A stretch of 64,000 nt of DNA from Streptomyces sp. TLI_146 (GTDB taxonomy: Bacteria > Actinomycetota > Actinomycetes > Streptomycetales > Streptomycetaceae), in assembly GCF_002846415.1 (NCBI RefSeq), contig NZ_PJMX01000001.1:372001-436000 (forward strand), read 5' to 3'. This document shows positions 7,848 to 15,532 of the stretch, one piece after another. Every line of letters starts with the position of its first letter. The stretch's first letter is position 1. Position numbers and translations under genes: made by a program. A model generated the notes under the pieces. It saw only the letters and a list, made by a program, of their open reading frames with translations, was not told where the DNA came from and did not search any database.

Positions 7848-8708
7848 ATGATCACCGTCATGGGAGCCACCGGAGCCACCGGCAGGGCGCTGCTCCAGAG
7901 CCTGCGCACGCTCGGCGTGCCCGCCCGCGCGCTGACCCGCACCCCGCAGCAGATAGACGACGCCGCCGACGACCCGCTCGTCGAGGTCCGGTACGCCGAC
8001 GCCACCGACCCCGGGTCGCTGCACGCCGCCTTCGAGGGCGCCACCCAGCTCTTCCTCGCGATGGCCAACGGCCCCGCGCAGGTCGAACTCGAAACCCGGG
8101 CCGTCGACATCGCCGCAGCCGCCGGCATCGGCCACATCGTCAAGATCTCCGCCCCGGCCGCCGAAACCGACTCGCCCGTCGCCGTCTCCCGCGGGCACCA
8201 CGCCGTTGAGGAGCACCTGCGCGCCGCCGGCCCCGCCCACACGGTCCTGCGGCCCTACGCCTTCATGCAGAACCTGCTGCGCCTGGCCCCGGCCGTGGCG
8301 GCCCGGTCCGCGTTCCTCGGCGCCATGGGTGACGCGCCCTGCAACTACGTCGACTGCCGCGACATCGGCGACGTCGCCGCCGCCGCGCTGACCAGGGCCG
8401 AGCTCGCCGGCGGCACGTACACCTTGACCGGCCCGGAAACCGTCAGCCACCCCGAACTCGCGGACCGGCTGACCGCGCTGACCGGTACTCGGGTCCGCTA
8501 CGTCGACCTGCCCGCGCAGGAGCTGCGCGAGAGCCTGGTCCACCACGCCGGGATGCCCGACTGGCTCGCCGACCACGTGATCGAGATCCAGCAACTGGCC
8601 AAGGCCCGCCCCGAACGTCCCACCGGCACGGTCGCGGACCTCCTGGGCCGCCCGCCCCGTACCCTGCACGCCTTCCTGCAGGAGCACCGGGCGGACTTCC
8701 GTCGCTGA
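7848..8708 (+). CDS. NmrA-like NAD(P)-binding oxidoreductase
   Basis: 286-aa atypical short-chain dehydrogenase of the NmrA/HSCARG group. The nucleotide-binding loop is ITVMGATGATGRALL (GxxGxxG), followed by ALTRTP at the cofactor-selecting strand. A YADATDPGSL segment and the later LRPYAFMQNLL motif are typical for NmrA-like quinone reductases and redox sensors. The usual YxxxK catalytic pair is not evident, as is common in this group. The start ATG at 7848 is preceded by GAGGAA. Probably the second gene of the MarR-controlled unit. It may reduce or detoxify quinones, or act only as a redox sensor. Confidence 0.88.
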   Translation: MITVMGATGATGRALLQSLRTLGVPARALTRTPQQIDDAADDPLVEVRYADATDPGSLHAAFEGATQLFLAMANGPAQVELETRAVDIAAAAGIGHIVKISAPAAETDSPVAVSRGHHAVEEHLRAAGPAHTVLRPYAFMQNLLRLAPAVAARSAFLGAMGDAPCNYVDCRDIGDVAAAALTRAELAGGTYTLTGPETVSHPELADRLTALTGTRVRYVDLPAQELRESLVHHAGMPDWLADHVIEIQQLAKARPERPTGTVADLLGRPPRTLHAFLQEHRADFRR

Positions 8709-8843
8709 CGACGGGCCCCCCTCGCCCACCGGCGGGCAACCAGCCAGCCGATAGCGCCGCCGACCAGCAGCGTGACGGCCCGTACCAGCCAGAGCGGAAG
8801 CGTGACGGTCGGGATCCAGGGCTGGATGCTCACCTAGTCCGCG

Positions 8844-9035
8844 TTGGGCAGCGATCCGCACAAGGGTGTCGTGCCTGCGCAGATAGACCAGCGCAACGAT
8901 CGCCCGTAGCGAGGGCCGGAGCTTGCACCGGCGGTCACCCTCCCGGGTGACGATGAGCATGGTGACCCACTCGACGAGGGCGTGCGGCAGGTCCAGTGCG
9001 ACCAACGGGGCTCCCTGGCGGAACAGTTGAGACTT
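8844..9035 (-). pseudogene. IS5-type transposase N-terminal fragment
   Basis: The minus strand encodes FRQGAPLVALDLPHALVEWV followed by REGDRRCKLRPSLRAIVALV and YLRRHDTLVRIAAQ. This is the conserved N-terminal region of actinobacterial IS5-family transposases. The homology stops where the first DNA-binding helix should continue, so the catalytic domain is absent. It lies next to the second 26-bp direct repeat. The C-terminal fragment at 30615 may come from the same element type. Confidence 0.75.
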
Positions 9036-9095
9036 CAGGCACCCCTCTCAACCGCTGGGGGCCTCGTTCGCCATGCCCTCACACCGACAACACAC

Positions 9096-9121
9096 CCGTC
9101 AGTCGATTGATGGCCGCTCTG
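9096..9121 (+). repeat. 26-bp direct repeat copy 2
   Basis: Partner of 6601-6626 (24 of 26 identical, same orientation), located just upstream of the truncated IS5-type fragment and just past the 3' end of the 9129-9407 gene. Confidence 0.7.
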
Positions 9122-9128
9122 AAAAGGT

Positions 9129-9407
9129 TCAGCGGTCTTGCCCGGGATCGGCCACGGGGTCCGGAATAAAGAGGCTCAGCCGGTAGGTGGTGGGCTGCAT
9201 CAGACGCCCACAGAGCATGTCCACCCGCACCGCCGACCAGTCCAACTGCTCCTCTGACGCTCGCAACAGGTGAACGTGCTCACGCCATTCCGTCTCATCC
9301 TGCGTCTCGAAGAGCACTTCCCAGTGACCCTCCTCAGCAGCGAGACGAGCGGCGGCTCGCTGCCTTTCCTCGAGCTGCCGCCGCTTCCTCTTTCGTTGTC
9401 CTGGCAT
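9129..9407 (-). CDS. Small charged hypothetical protein
   Basis: 92-aa soluble protein. The N-terminus is very basic (MPGQRKRKRRQLEERQRAAA), then come an acidic helix (ETQDETEWREHVHLLRASEE) and a C-terminal stretch (LMQPTTYRLSLFIPDPV). The frame extends further upstream, but the ATG at 9407 begins the compact charged protein, so I prefer it. I do not recognise a family. It stands alone on the minus strand. Confidence 0.55.
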   Translation of the reverse strand: MPGQRKRKRRQLEERQRAAARLAAEEGHWEVLFETQDETEWREHVHLLRASEEQLDWSAVRVDMLCGRLMQPTTYRLSLFIPDPVADPGQDR

Positions 9408-9658
9408 CGGCCCAGCATCGCCAGAACACGGCACTACGGCAACACGATTACCCACACCACCAACCCACATACAACTGATCACTTGTCAGACAGGATCTGT
9501 TCCGCGGCCGAGCCCACGAGCAACCCATTCGGTCCCCTTCCCCCGATCCAGGACCGCTTCGTCGGCAACAGGATCCCTGAACTGGAGCGGGACTGTCCAC
9601 GCACAAGCCGCGTTGTCCGACCACCGTCCGGTGCCGACCTGCGGCTTGGTCGGCACAA

Positions 9659-9703
9659 GGTGCGGACAACGGTGCCTGCGGCGATGGTTGGTGCCATCCG
9701 CCA
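9659..9703 (+). repeat. 45-bp direct repeat copy 2
   Basis: Partner of 6529-6573 (36 of 45 identical). The surrounding 9408-9778 has no recognised gene. Confidence 0.5.
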
Positions 9704-9778
9704 GGGCCGTGAAGCGGTTCTCGTGTCAGGAGCCGCCGCACACACGGCCCTATCCCTTGGCGCAGAAGGAGACCCGCG

Positions 9779-9988
9779 ACGAAACGCATCACACGGCGGT
9801 GGGCCACCGGCGCGAGCCTCGGCATACTCGCCCTCGCCACGGGCGGGATGCTCCGGGTGTTGTTGAACGGTACACAACAGCTCTCACCGGGTGATCCCCC
9901 TGGGGACACGGGTCTTGGGACAGCGATGTGGATCGCTGATGAGGACGGCGCACCGGGCCCGACGGCCCTTCCCTGGCGCATGCAGTGA
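9779..9988 (+). pseudogene. Exported-protein frame whose start codon reads ACG
   Basis: A perfect AAGGAG ribosome site at 9766-9771 is followed, seven bases later, by ACG AAA CGC ATC. The frame then encodes a signal-peptide-like N-terminus (KRITRRWATGASLGILALAT) and runs 69 codons to TGA. An ATG in place of ACG would give a standard Streptomyces secretion leader. I infer that the start codon was lost, or that ACG is used weakly. The rest of the product (ADEDGAPGPTALPW) is not recognised and looks truncated. Confidence 0.5.
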
Positions 9989-10089
9989 CGGGATGACCGC
10001 CGGCCGCGGCGGCATACCGCGCCAAACCGGTTCCCGTCGGGGCCGCCGGGGCATGCCTGCCATTCCGGAGTCGAAGGGGGATCCACCTC

Positions 10090-10581
10090 ATGTCGCACAC
10101 CCACACCGCACCGGTACCCTGCCGGACCCGCTCGGGCCTGCTCCGCCGTCCGACCGCGTTGGCTGCCGGGGCCACCCTGGCGGTGGCCGGCCTGCTGACC
10201 TTCACTGGCCCGGCGCATGCCGAATCCGTCGCGCAGATCACCGGGTCCGCCGCATGAGTGCCGGTCAACGCCCCCTACGTCTACACCGTCACCGTGCCCA
10301 CCCAGCCCGATTGGTTCTACGGCCTCTCCGCTGCGCTCTCCGGTTCGGCGGCGACCTTCACCGCCGTGACCTCCTCCGACCCCGAGGGGTTCTGCACCAT
10401 CAGCTCCGGGACGCAGGTGAACTGCTATGCGACCCATCCCGGCATCACCTCCGACACCGTCACCCTGACGGTGCTGCCCACCGCCCCCGGCACGGTGACC
10501 GCCGCCGCGCATGTGGACAGCGACACCTACACCGGTGACGACTCCACCACCACAACCATCACCCCGGCCGGCCCGACCTAG
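10090..10581 (+). pseudogene. Exported protein gene with an in-frame TGA after the signal peptide
   Basis: The ATG at 10090 follows an AAGGGGGA ribosome site and opens a signal peptide (hydrophobic TLAVAGLLTFTG, then ending near PAHAES). Codon 56 (10255-10257) is TGA. The same frame then continues without break for 107 codons through a beta-rich, Thr-rich domain (VYTVTVPTQPDWF and TVTLTVLPTAPGTVTAAAHV), which resembles DUF11-like surface repeats. A single base change from TGG would restore one 163-aa exported protein. Re-initiation at the GTG right after the stop would give an unexported product. Confidence 0.65.
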
Positions 10582-10683
10582 CGTCTGGAAGGACACCTGC
10601 CGCACCCTCGACCTCAAACTCGCCGACAACAGCGAGCGCCTGGCCCACGTCAAGTTCAGCTGACCCTGTTCGGTCCCCAGGCA

Positions 10684-10707
10684 GTGCCCGGCCCTTGCGC
10701 CGGGCAC
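10684..10707 (+). terminator. Hairpin terminator
   Basis: GTGCCCGGC and GCCGGGCAC form a perfect 9-bp stem with a 6-base loop. It lies about 100 bp after the exported-protein pseudogene and just before the IS630 relic. Confidence 0.55.
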
Positions 10708-10731
10708 CGCCGTTCTGCGCGCCCGACGGCC

Positions 10732-11194
10732 GTGGCGGTGCACTCCAACGGGGTGCGCTATCCCGATGGGCGCGACCTGACCGCCCAGCAGCGCGCCCGG
10801 CGGGAGCAGATACGGTTCGAGGCCGCCGAACTGTTCGCGCGCCGCGTCCCGCCGCCGCACCGCTGCGGGTCTCCCGGAAATCGGGCCTTACGCCTGGTAC
10901 GCGCGCTGGCGCGGCGGTGGGGTGCGCGCCCTGCGTTCCCAAGGTCCCTGCGGTCGGCCGTCCCGGATGCGGGCGCCCTGGCGGGCTCATCTGGCGGCGG
11001 CGCTGGCGCAAGGTCCTGTCGCCCACGGCTGGGCGGAAGACCAGAGACGCGAACGGAGCCTGGCGAACCTTGCCTCGTGCACCACCAACGAACTCGCCGC
11101 CCTGGCCCGGACCCGGCTGAAGAAGCTCCAGTACCAATCCCACCTGCTCGACGGATTCATCGCCGAAACCGGCCTACTCCACACACCGCCCTAA
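10732..11194 (+). pseudogene. IS630-family transposase with deleted catalytic core
   Basis: The 5' part encodes the N-terminal winged-helix region (VRYPDGRDLTAQQRARREQI, RFEAAELFAR). It then slips frame near 10845; another frame continues with RALRSQGPCGRPSRM and LAAALAQGPVAHGWAEDQ. That frame jumps directly to the extreme C-terminus of the family (RSLANLASCTTNELAALART, GFIAETGLLHTPP, stop). The whole DDE nuclease domain, several hundred bases, is missing, so the element is an internally deleted relic. Confidence 0.75.
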
Positions 11195-11196
11195 GC

Positions 11197-11221
11197 GTCG
11201 CCCTCAAGCGAAATCCTCAGT
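11197..11221 (+). repeat. IS630-end-like sequence, copy 1
   Basis: Immediately after the transposase stop lies a 25-mer ending AAGCGAAATCCTCAGT. It recurs at 37903-37927 with 23 of 25 positions identical. I infer that it is the right end of this IS630-type element; the second copy stands alone without a transposase. Confidence 0.55.
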
Positions 11222-11366
11222 GGTCAGCCGGCCCCTGCCGGCCCGTTACACGGAGATCGTGACGTCACGGGCCGCCGCCACGGCCCCCCGCAACGTCACG
11301 ACCAGCTACGGGCGTCGTTCCGCTCACGGGGGTACGGACCGGCGCCCGCCGTCGCCACCACGATGA

Positions 11367-11392
11367 GCCCGCACCGGGTGCCCGGTGCGGGC
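11367..11392 (-). terminator. Perfect 12-bp hairpin
   Basis: GCCCGCACCGGG and CCCGGTGCGGGC are exact complements separated by two bases. It lies downstream of the 420-aa secreted-protein gene, in tandem with the hairpin at 11468, and uses the same GAGCCCGCACC stem sequence. Probably a back-up terminator. The interval 11222-11366 holds no gene. Confidence 0.55.
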
Positions 11393-11467
11393 AGGACCGA
11401 CGTGGCACGGTCTGCGTCCGTTCCCACCAACTGCCCGGCGCATAGGGATGGTTGGGCCCGCACGAAC

Positions 11468-11505
11468 GAGCCCGCACCACCCGGGGTACTCGGGGGTGCG
11501 GGCTC
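11468..11505 (-). terminator. Hairpin terminator of the secreted-protein gene
   Basis: An 11-bp perfect stem (GAGCCCGCACC with GGTGCGGGCTC) with a 16-base loop, 75 bp past the stop of the minus-strand gene at 11580. Confidence 0.6.
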
Positions 11506-11579
11506 ATCCGTGACGTCACCCTGTGGAACCGGGAGGACGGGGGTTCACGTGCGGGGCCGCGCTCGCGGGGTGGGGGTCG

Positions 11580-12842
11580 TCAGACTGCGGTCAGGGTGTA
11601 CGTCCCCGTTCCGTCCTGCCTGCCGCTGGAGTACTGGCGGATCAACTCGCCGTCGGCGTACCGGTCGTGGCCCATCATGGAGCCGGTGTACTTGTTCTGA
11701 AGGCCGATCTTCGTGCTGCCGGGTACGTCGCGGTAGATGTAGAACCGCTGGAGGTCGTCCTCTCCGCAGTTGGCCGTTGTCAGGTAGGCCTGCTCCTGGT
11801 TGGCGATGTTCGCCGGGATGGTCGCGCAGCCGCCGTTGCCCCAGTTCCACAGGGACGCCTCGATGACCCCGTTTCGCTCGGTCACGTTGCACAGGCGCCA
11901 GTTGTCCAGGTGGGCGCTGAAGAAGTTCGATTCGCGCAGGCGGATGCCGTCGTTGGCCAGGAGCGGTGCGCTCCAGTTCAGGGGCTTGCCGGGGACGCCG
12001 ATCCGGTAGACGGCGGGCTGGCAGTTCAGGGCAGCCTGCGTGACGGGCTTGGCGGCCTGCGTGGCCTTCATGTTCTGGACGGCCTTGGCGGCTGTTGCGG
12101 CGTTGTCGGCGTCGTGCTTGGCCTGGTCGGCCTTGGCCGAGGGGACGGGACCCGCCGGGTGCTTCGCGACGGCGGCGGGCGAGCCGCAGTCCAACAGGCC
12201 CTGGGCCTTGGCCATGATGCTGGTGGCGGGGACCTTGTCCTCGCAGCGCACCGCGCCCTCTTCGAGAGTGGTGTACGTGGTGTAGGACCCGGTGTCGGGG
12301 CCCTCAACCCACTTCAGGCCGCCCGCATCCGACCGGTTGCAGTTGAGGCTCCCGTACGTACCCGTGACCTTCTTCGTGCCCTCGTACAGACCGTAGTAGC
12401 CGGGCTTGCGGAAGTCCCACGAGATCGACTTGTTCGTGGTCGAGGTGTGGGTGTAGTTGACCTGCACGTTCAGGCCGAGCATGCCCCCGACCATACCGAG
12501 GGCCTCGACCTGGAAGTTGCCCTGGATGTTGCCGTTGACGCCGACGGACACCGAGATGGTGTCCTGGACGCTGGTGTCCACGCTCTGCGAACCGGTGGAG
12601 CCGTCGGTGACATACCAGCCCTTGAAATGGGTGATCACCGGGGATACCTCGGTGCTCTTGATGATCGGGCGGCGGGTCCCGAGATCGGCTGCGGTACACG
12701 TCTGGCCGGGCTGGACCGTCTGCCCGGAGGCGGGCGCGGCCGGGGCGGCGGCAGCCGGGGTGGCGGCCAGGCCCACGGCCGCCGCCGCGGTGGCTATGAG
12801 CGCTCCGAGTCCTCTGCCCAGGCGGGTTCCTGTGCGGCGCAT
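11580..12842 (-). CDS. Large secreted protein with beta-rich N-domain and Ala-rich linker
   Basis: 420-aa exported protein. The ATG at 12842 follows an AGGGGGA site; the longer frame upstream lacks one. Residues 1-34 are a Sec signal ending in an Ala-rich run. Residues 45-190 are beta-rich with alternating polar and hydrophobic residues (VDTSVQDTISVSVGVNGNIQ, then MVGGMLGLNVQVNYTHTSTT). This pattern is seen in strands of beta-pore-forming toxins, but no family is confirmed. Then follow a Lys/Ala/Asp helical linker (AKADQAKHDADNAATAAK) and a 130-aa C-terminal domain rich in Trp, Asn and Gly. It is divergent from the NucA/NucB gene 198 bp away and may share its control. The function is open. 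Confidence 0.75.
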   Translation of the reverse strand: MRRTGTRLGRGLGALIATAAAAVGLAATPAAAAPAAPASGQTVQPGQTCTAADLGTRRPIIKSTEVSPVITHFKGWYVTDGSTGSQSVDTSVQDTISVSVGVNGNIQGNFQVEALGMVGGMLGLNVQVNYTHTSTTNKSISWDFRKPGYYGLYEGTKKVTGTYGSLNCNRSDAGGLKWVEGPDTGSYTTYTTLEEGAVRCEDKVPATSIMAKAQGLLDCGSPAAVAKHPAGPVPSAKADQAKHDADNAATAAKAVQNMKATQAAKPVTQAALNCQPAVYRIGVPGKPLNWSAPLLANDGIRLRESNFFSAHLDNWRLCNVTERNGVIEASLWNWGNGGCATIPANIANQEQAYLTTANCGEDDLQRFYIYRDVPGSTKIGLQNKYTGSMMGHDRYADGELIRQYSSGRQDGTGTYTLTAV

Positions 12843-13040
12843 CGTCGTTTCCCCCTGTTTGTGTGTGGTCTGTGAGATGAGTGTGAGTGAAACTAGCGTC
12901 ACCGAGGACGGCAGGTCTAGACCACAACTGGCCAAATACGATCAAGAAACGTCGTGTTCTCGGTAGGCATGAACGGGAGTTGCCCGGTTCCATACCTTCG
13001 GTGCGCCCACCAACGGGCCACCGCCGGAAGGGACCACCTT

Positions 13041-14300
13041 TTGAAACACGTCAGACGCTGCGTGGTGGCACTCGCCTCGCTCGCTCTCACCCTGACCACC
13101 CTCACCACAACGGCTCAGGCCGCCACACCCCCGCCGCCGCACCCGGCCCGCGCCACCACGCCCCCGGCCGCGCCCGGCAAGACCTGCGGCCCGGTCGCGC
13201 CCGGGACCAAGGCCTACAAGGAAGGCGCGGTGAAGTCCTGCATCGAGGTCCGCCCCGGAAAGGCCCGGACCGCCCCCAAGCCCCGTATTGGGGTGACGGG
13301 TTGCATCGGGGACAAGGGGTACGCCTCGACCCGGCACAGCTACTGCCTGGAAGCCACTGCCGACTACACCCTCTACGGCAAGGACGCCAACACCGGCGCG
13401 GAGGTGGAGATCGGCAAGTCCACCATGCACATAGCCCAGCACGCCTCCCTCGACTATCGGGGGGCGTCCTGGAAGGAGCAGGTGGAAGCCACGGTCGTCC
13501 AGGGGACACCCACCATCGGCGAGATGATCTTCGATTTCGAGGCCTCGTGCTCGGGCCAGTGCACGCTGGCCAACCGCAGGATGCGCTCGAACATCGGCAT
13601 TGGCGAAACCAAGACGGCCGCCTTCACCTTTCAGACCACGGTCGGCAACAACGCACAGACCGAGATCGTGCCGTCCTACCATCTGAGCGCGTACTCCACC
13701 AAAGAGAACGACCCCAGCGGGCACCACGAACTCAACAACCGGTGGAACAACCCCAACACGCTGCGCTGTGACCAGGCGGTCAGCAAGGATGCGAACACCG
13801 GCTGCATCGTCATGGGAAACATGGCCGATGTGAAGATCTCCATTGCCAAGTACGGTGCTGCGGCCATCACCTACCAGTGGGCACAGAAGACGCTGATCGG
13901 CGGCAACTTCGGAACGCCGGGCCACACGCTGAACCGGTTCCGCGACGACGACGGCAAGATCAGGGACCGTAACCGCTACCAGTCCTGCGAGGCCGCCCCG
14001 AACCCCTTCAAACCCATCCTCGGCACACCGGAGAAAGACTCGTGTGACGAGTTCCCGTTCGCCGCGACCTCGCAGGGCGGCACCAACGGAAACCTGTGCT
14101 CGGAGATACAGCCGTGGTTCAACTCCGCCACCGGCCAGTGGGAAGTCAAGCTACTCAGGTATCCAGGGCCGATGGTGAACTGCGTCCGCAGTCATGTGCC
14201 GATCAGCCAGAACACCGGCGCGGGCAGCGAGTACGGCAACGCCATCCTGACCGAACGCATCCTGGACGGCGAGAACTTCACCGTCACCATCACCGACTAG
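13041..14300 (+). CDS. Secreted protein with NucA/NucB-type DNase domain (copy 1)
   Basis: 419-aa exported protein. I place the start at TTG 13041, since GGAAGGGA lies seven bases upstream and the signal peptide (KHVRRCVVALASLALTLTTL, ending TAQAA) begins there; an ATG at 12969 is possible. After a Pro/Thr-rich linker comes a beta-rich middle domain. The C-terminal third carries the NucA/NucB signature: RDRNRYQSC, then CDEFPFAATSQGG at about residue 335. NucA and NucB are secreted Bacillus DNases with this CDE(Y/F)PFA motif. The middle domain is shared in outline with the second copy at 20875. Extracellular nuclease activity is inferred from the family. Confidence 0.85.
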   Translation: MKHVRRCVVALASLALTLTTLTTTAQAATPPPPHPARATTPPAAPGKTCGPVAPGTKAYKEGAVKSCIEVRPGKARTAPKPRIGVTGCIGDKGYASTRHSYCLEATADYTLYGKDANTGAEVEIGKSTMHIAQHASLDYRGASWKEQVEATVVQGTPTIGEMIFDFEASCSGQCTLANRRMRSNIGIGETKTAAFTFQTTVGNNAQTEIVPSYHLSAYSTKENDPSGHHELNNRWNNPNTLRCDQAVSKDANTGCIVMGNMADVKISIAKYGAAAITYQWAQKTLIGGNFGTPGHTLNRFRDDDGKIRDRNRYQSCEAAPNPFKPILGTPEKDSCDEFPFAATSQGGTNGNLCSEIQPWFNSATGQWEVKLLRYPGPMVNCVRSHVPISQNTGAGSEYGNAILTERILDGENFTVTITD

Positions 14301-14321
14301 GCGTCGGCCGGAGACAACAGC

Positions 14322-14353
14322 GGGCCCCCTCCCCACCGCGCCGGGGAAGGGGC
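14322..14353 (+). terminator. Hairpin terminator after the nuclease gene
   Basis: CCCCCTCCCC and GGGGAAGGGG pair with one mismatch around an 8-base loop, about 22 bp after the stop. Confidence 0.5.
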
Positions 14354-14535
14354 TGTTCGCCGTTGCGGGTGCCGCGGTAGAGCGGGCGGCCGGCGGACCG
14401 GCCCATACCGCGTGAACGCCGCTCACCGCCGAGAACGCCGTCTACCCATTGATTCCGTATTTATCCAATATTGACTGGACACACCTACGGTCACGTAACG
14501 AACGAATCCCGTCCCACACTCCACAGGAGACGCTC

Positions 14536-15513
14536 ATGTTACGAAGATCGCGAATCGGGATCATCGCCGCCCTAGCGGCCACCGTACTGCTGGCCGGCGG
14601 GATGGAGGCGTCCGCCCTCGCCGCGCCGGGTGTCGCGAAACCGGCCCCGACGGCGGGCGTACGCATGGGTACCGACGGCCAGGACGCGCCCCTGCGGCCA
14701 ATCTCCGAACGTACGGCCGAGGCGCTGCGGGAGCGCCGGGCGAGCCCGCAGGCCGCGGCCGCGGCAGGGCCGGTCGACGCCCTTCAGGCGCTCGTCGACA
14801 TCATCGCCTATCTGATCCAGATCTTCAGCAACCACAAGGCCAAGGACCAGGGGGCCTTCGTCCAAGGCGTGATCAACGACTCGTGCGCCATGGTCCAGGG
14901 CCATTACAACGTGTTGATGGTCAAGGAAGAAGCCTCCTACGACACCCACTTCAACGGCGTGCGCTGGGAGGGCCGGCTCCACTACAGCTGGGACGGCTCT
15001 GCCACATACCACTACTGGATCTTCGAATCCGGCAGCTTCCGTCTGAGGAGCGACGGCGGGTGGCGCAACTGGGGCTTCTGCGGGCGCTACACCAGGAACG
15101 GTCCCGACGTCGTCTTCCAGCAGGCCGACGGGAACAGCCTGAAGAAGCAGGACCAGCAGAACAAGTGCGTGGACGTGCAGTCGAGTTCCACCAACAGGGG
15201 CACCCCGATCCAGATGTACGACTGCAACACAACGAACGCGCAGTGGTGGTACCGGGACGGACTCGCGCTCAGGTCCGGCCTGCCCGGCAACAAGTGCCTC
15301 GACGCGGGCGGAGGCGGCTGGACCGACAAGGTACAGCTGTGGGACTGCAACGGGAGCCCGCCCCAGCAGTGGGACTACGTCGGCAACGGCTCCCTGCGCA
15401 ACCGCAAATGGAACTACTGCCTGGACATCCCCAACGGTGACACCGGCAACGGCAACCGGCTCCAGATGATGCCGTGCAGCGACGGCCCCTCTCAGCGGTT
15501 CACCCTTCCCTAG
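14536..15513 (+). CDS. Secreted protein: unnamed module plus ricin-type beta-trefoil lectin domain (copy A)
   Basis: 325-aa exported protein with an AGGAGA site five bases before the ATG. A signal peptide spans residues 1-32. An amphipathic helix (VDALQALVDIIAYLIQIF) lies near residue 85. Residues about 103-190 form a module ending YHYWIFESGSFRLRSDGGW and RNWGFCGRY. Residues 200-325 are a ricin B-type trefoil with QxW-like repeats (CNTTNAQWWYRDG, CNGSPPQQWDY, SQRFTLP) and paired cysteines. Trefoils of this kind bind sugars. The N-terminal module is shared with the next gene but matches no domain I know. Stop and next start are 19 bp apart, so the two form an operon. Confidence 0.85.
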   Translation: MLRRSRIGIIAALAATVLLAGGMEASALAAPGVAKPAPTAGVRMGTDGQDAPLRPISERTAEALRERRASPQAAAAAGPVDALQALVDIIAYLIQIFSNHKAKDQGAFVQGVINDSCAMVQGHYNVLMVKEEASYDTHFNGVRWEGRLHYSWDGSATYHYWIFESGSFRLRSDGGWRNWGFCGRYTRNGPDVVFQQADGNSLKKQDQQNKCVDVQSSSTNRGTPIQMYDCNTTNAQWWYRDGLALRSGLPGNKCLDAGGGGWTDKVQLWDCNGSPPQQWDYVGNGSLRNRKWNYCLDIPNGDTGNGNRLQMMPCSDGPSQRFTLP

Positions 15514-15532
15514 CCCCGGAGACGAGACGAAG

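Noticed and set aside
8498-8833. Minus-strand frame starting MSIQPWIPTVTLPLWLVRAV with one hydrophobic helix
   Set aside because: Most of it runs antisense through the NmrA-like gene, there is no ribosome site, and the text after the helix is arginine-rich shadow sequence.
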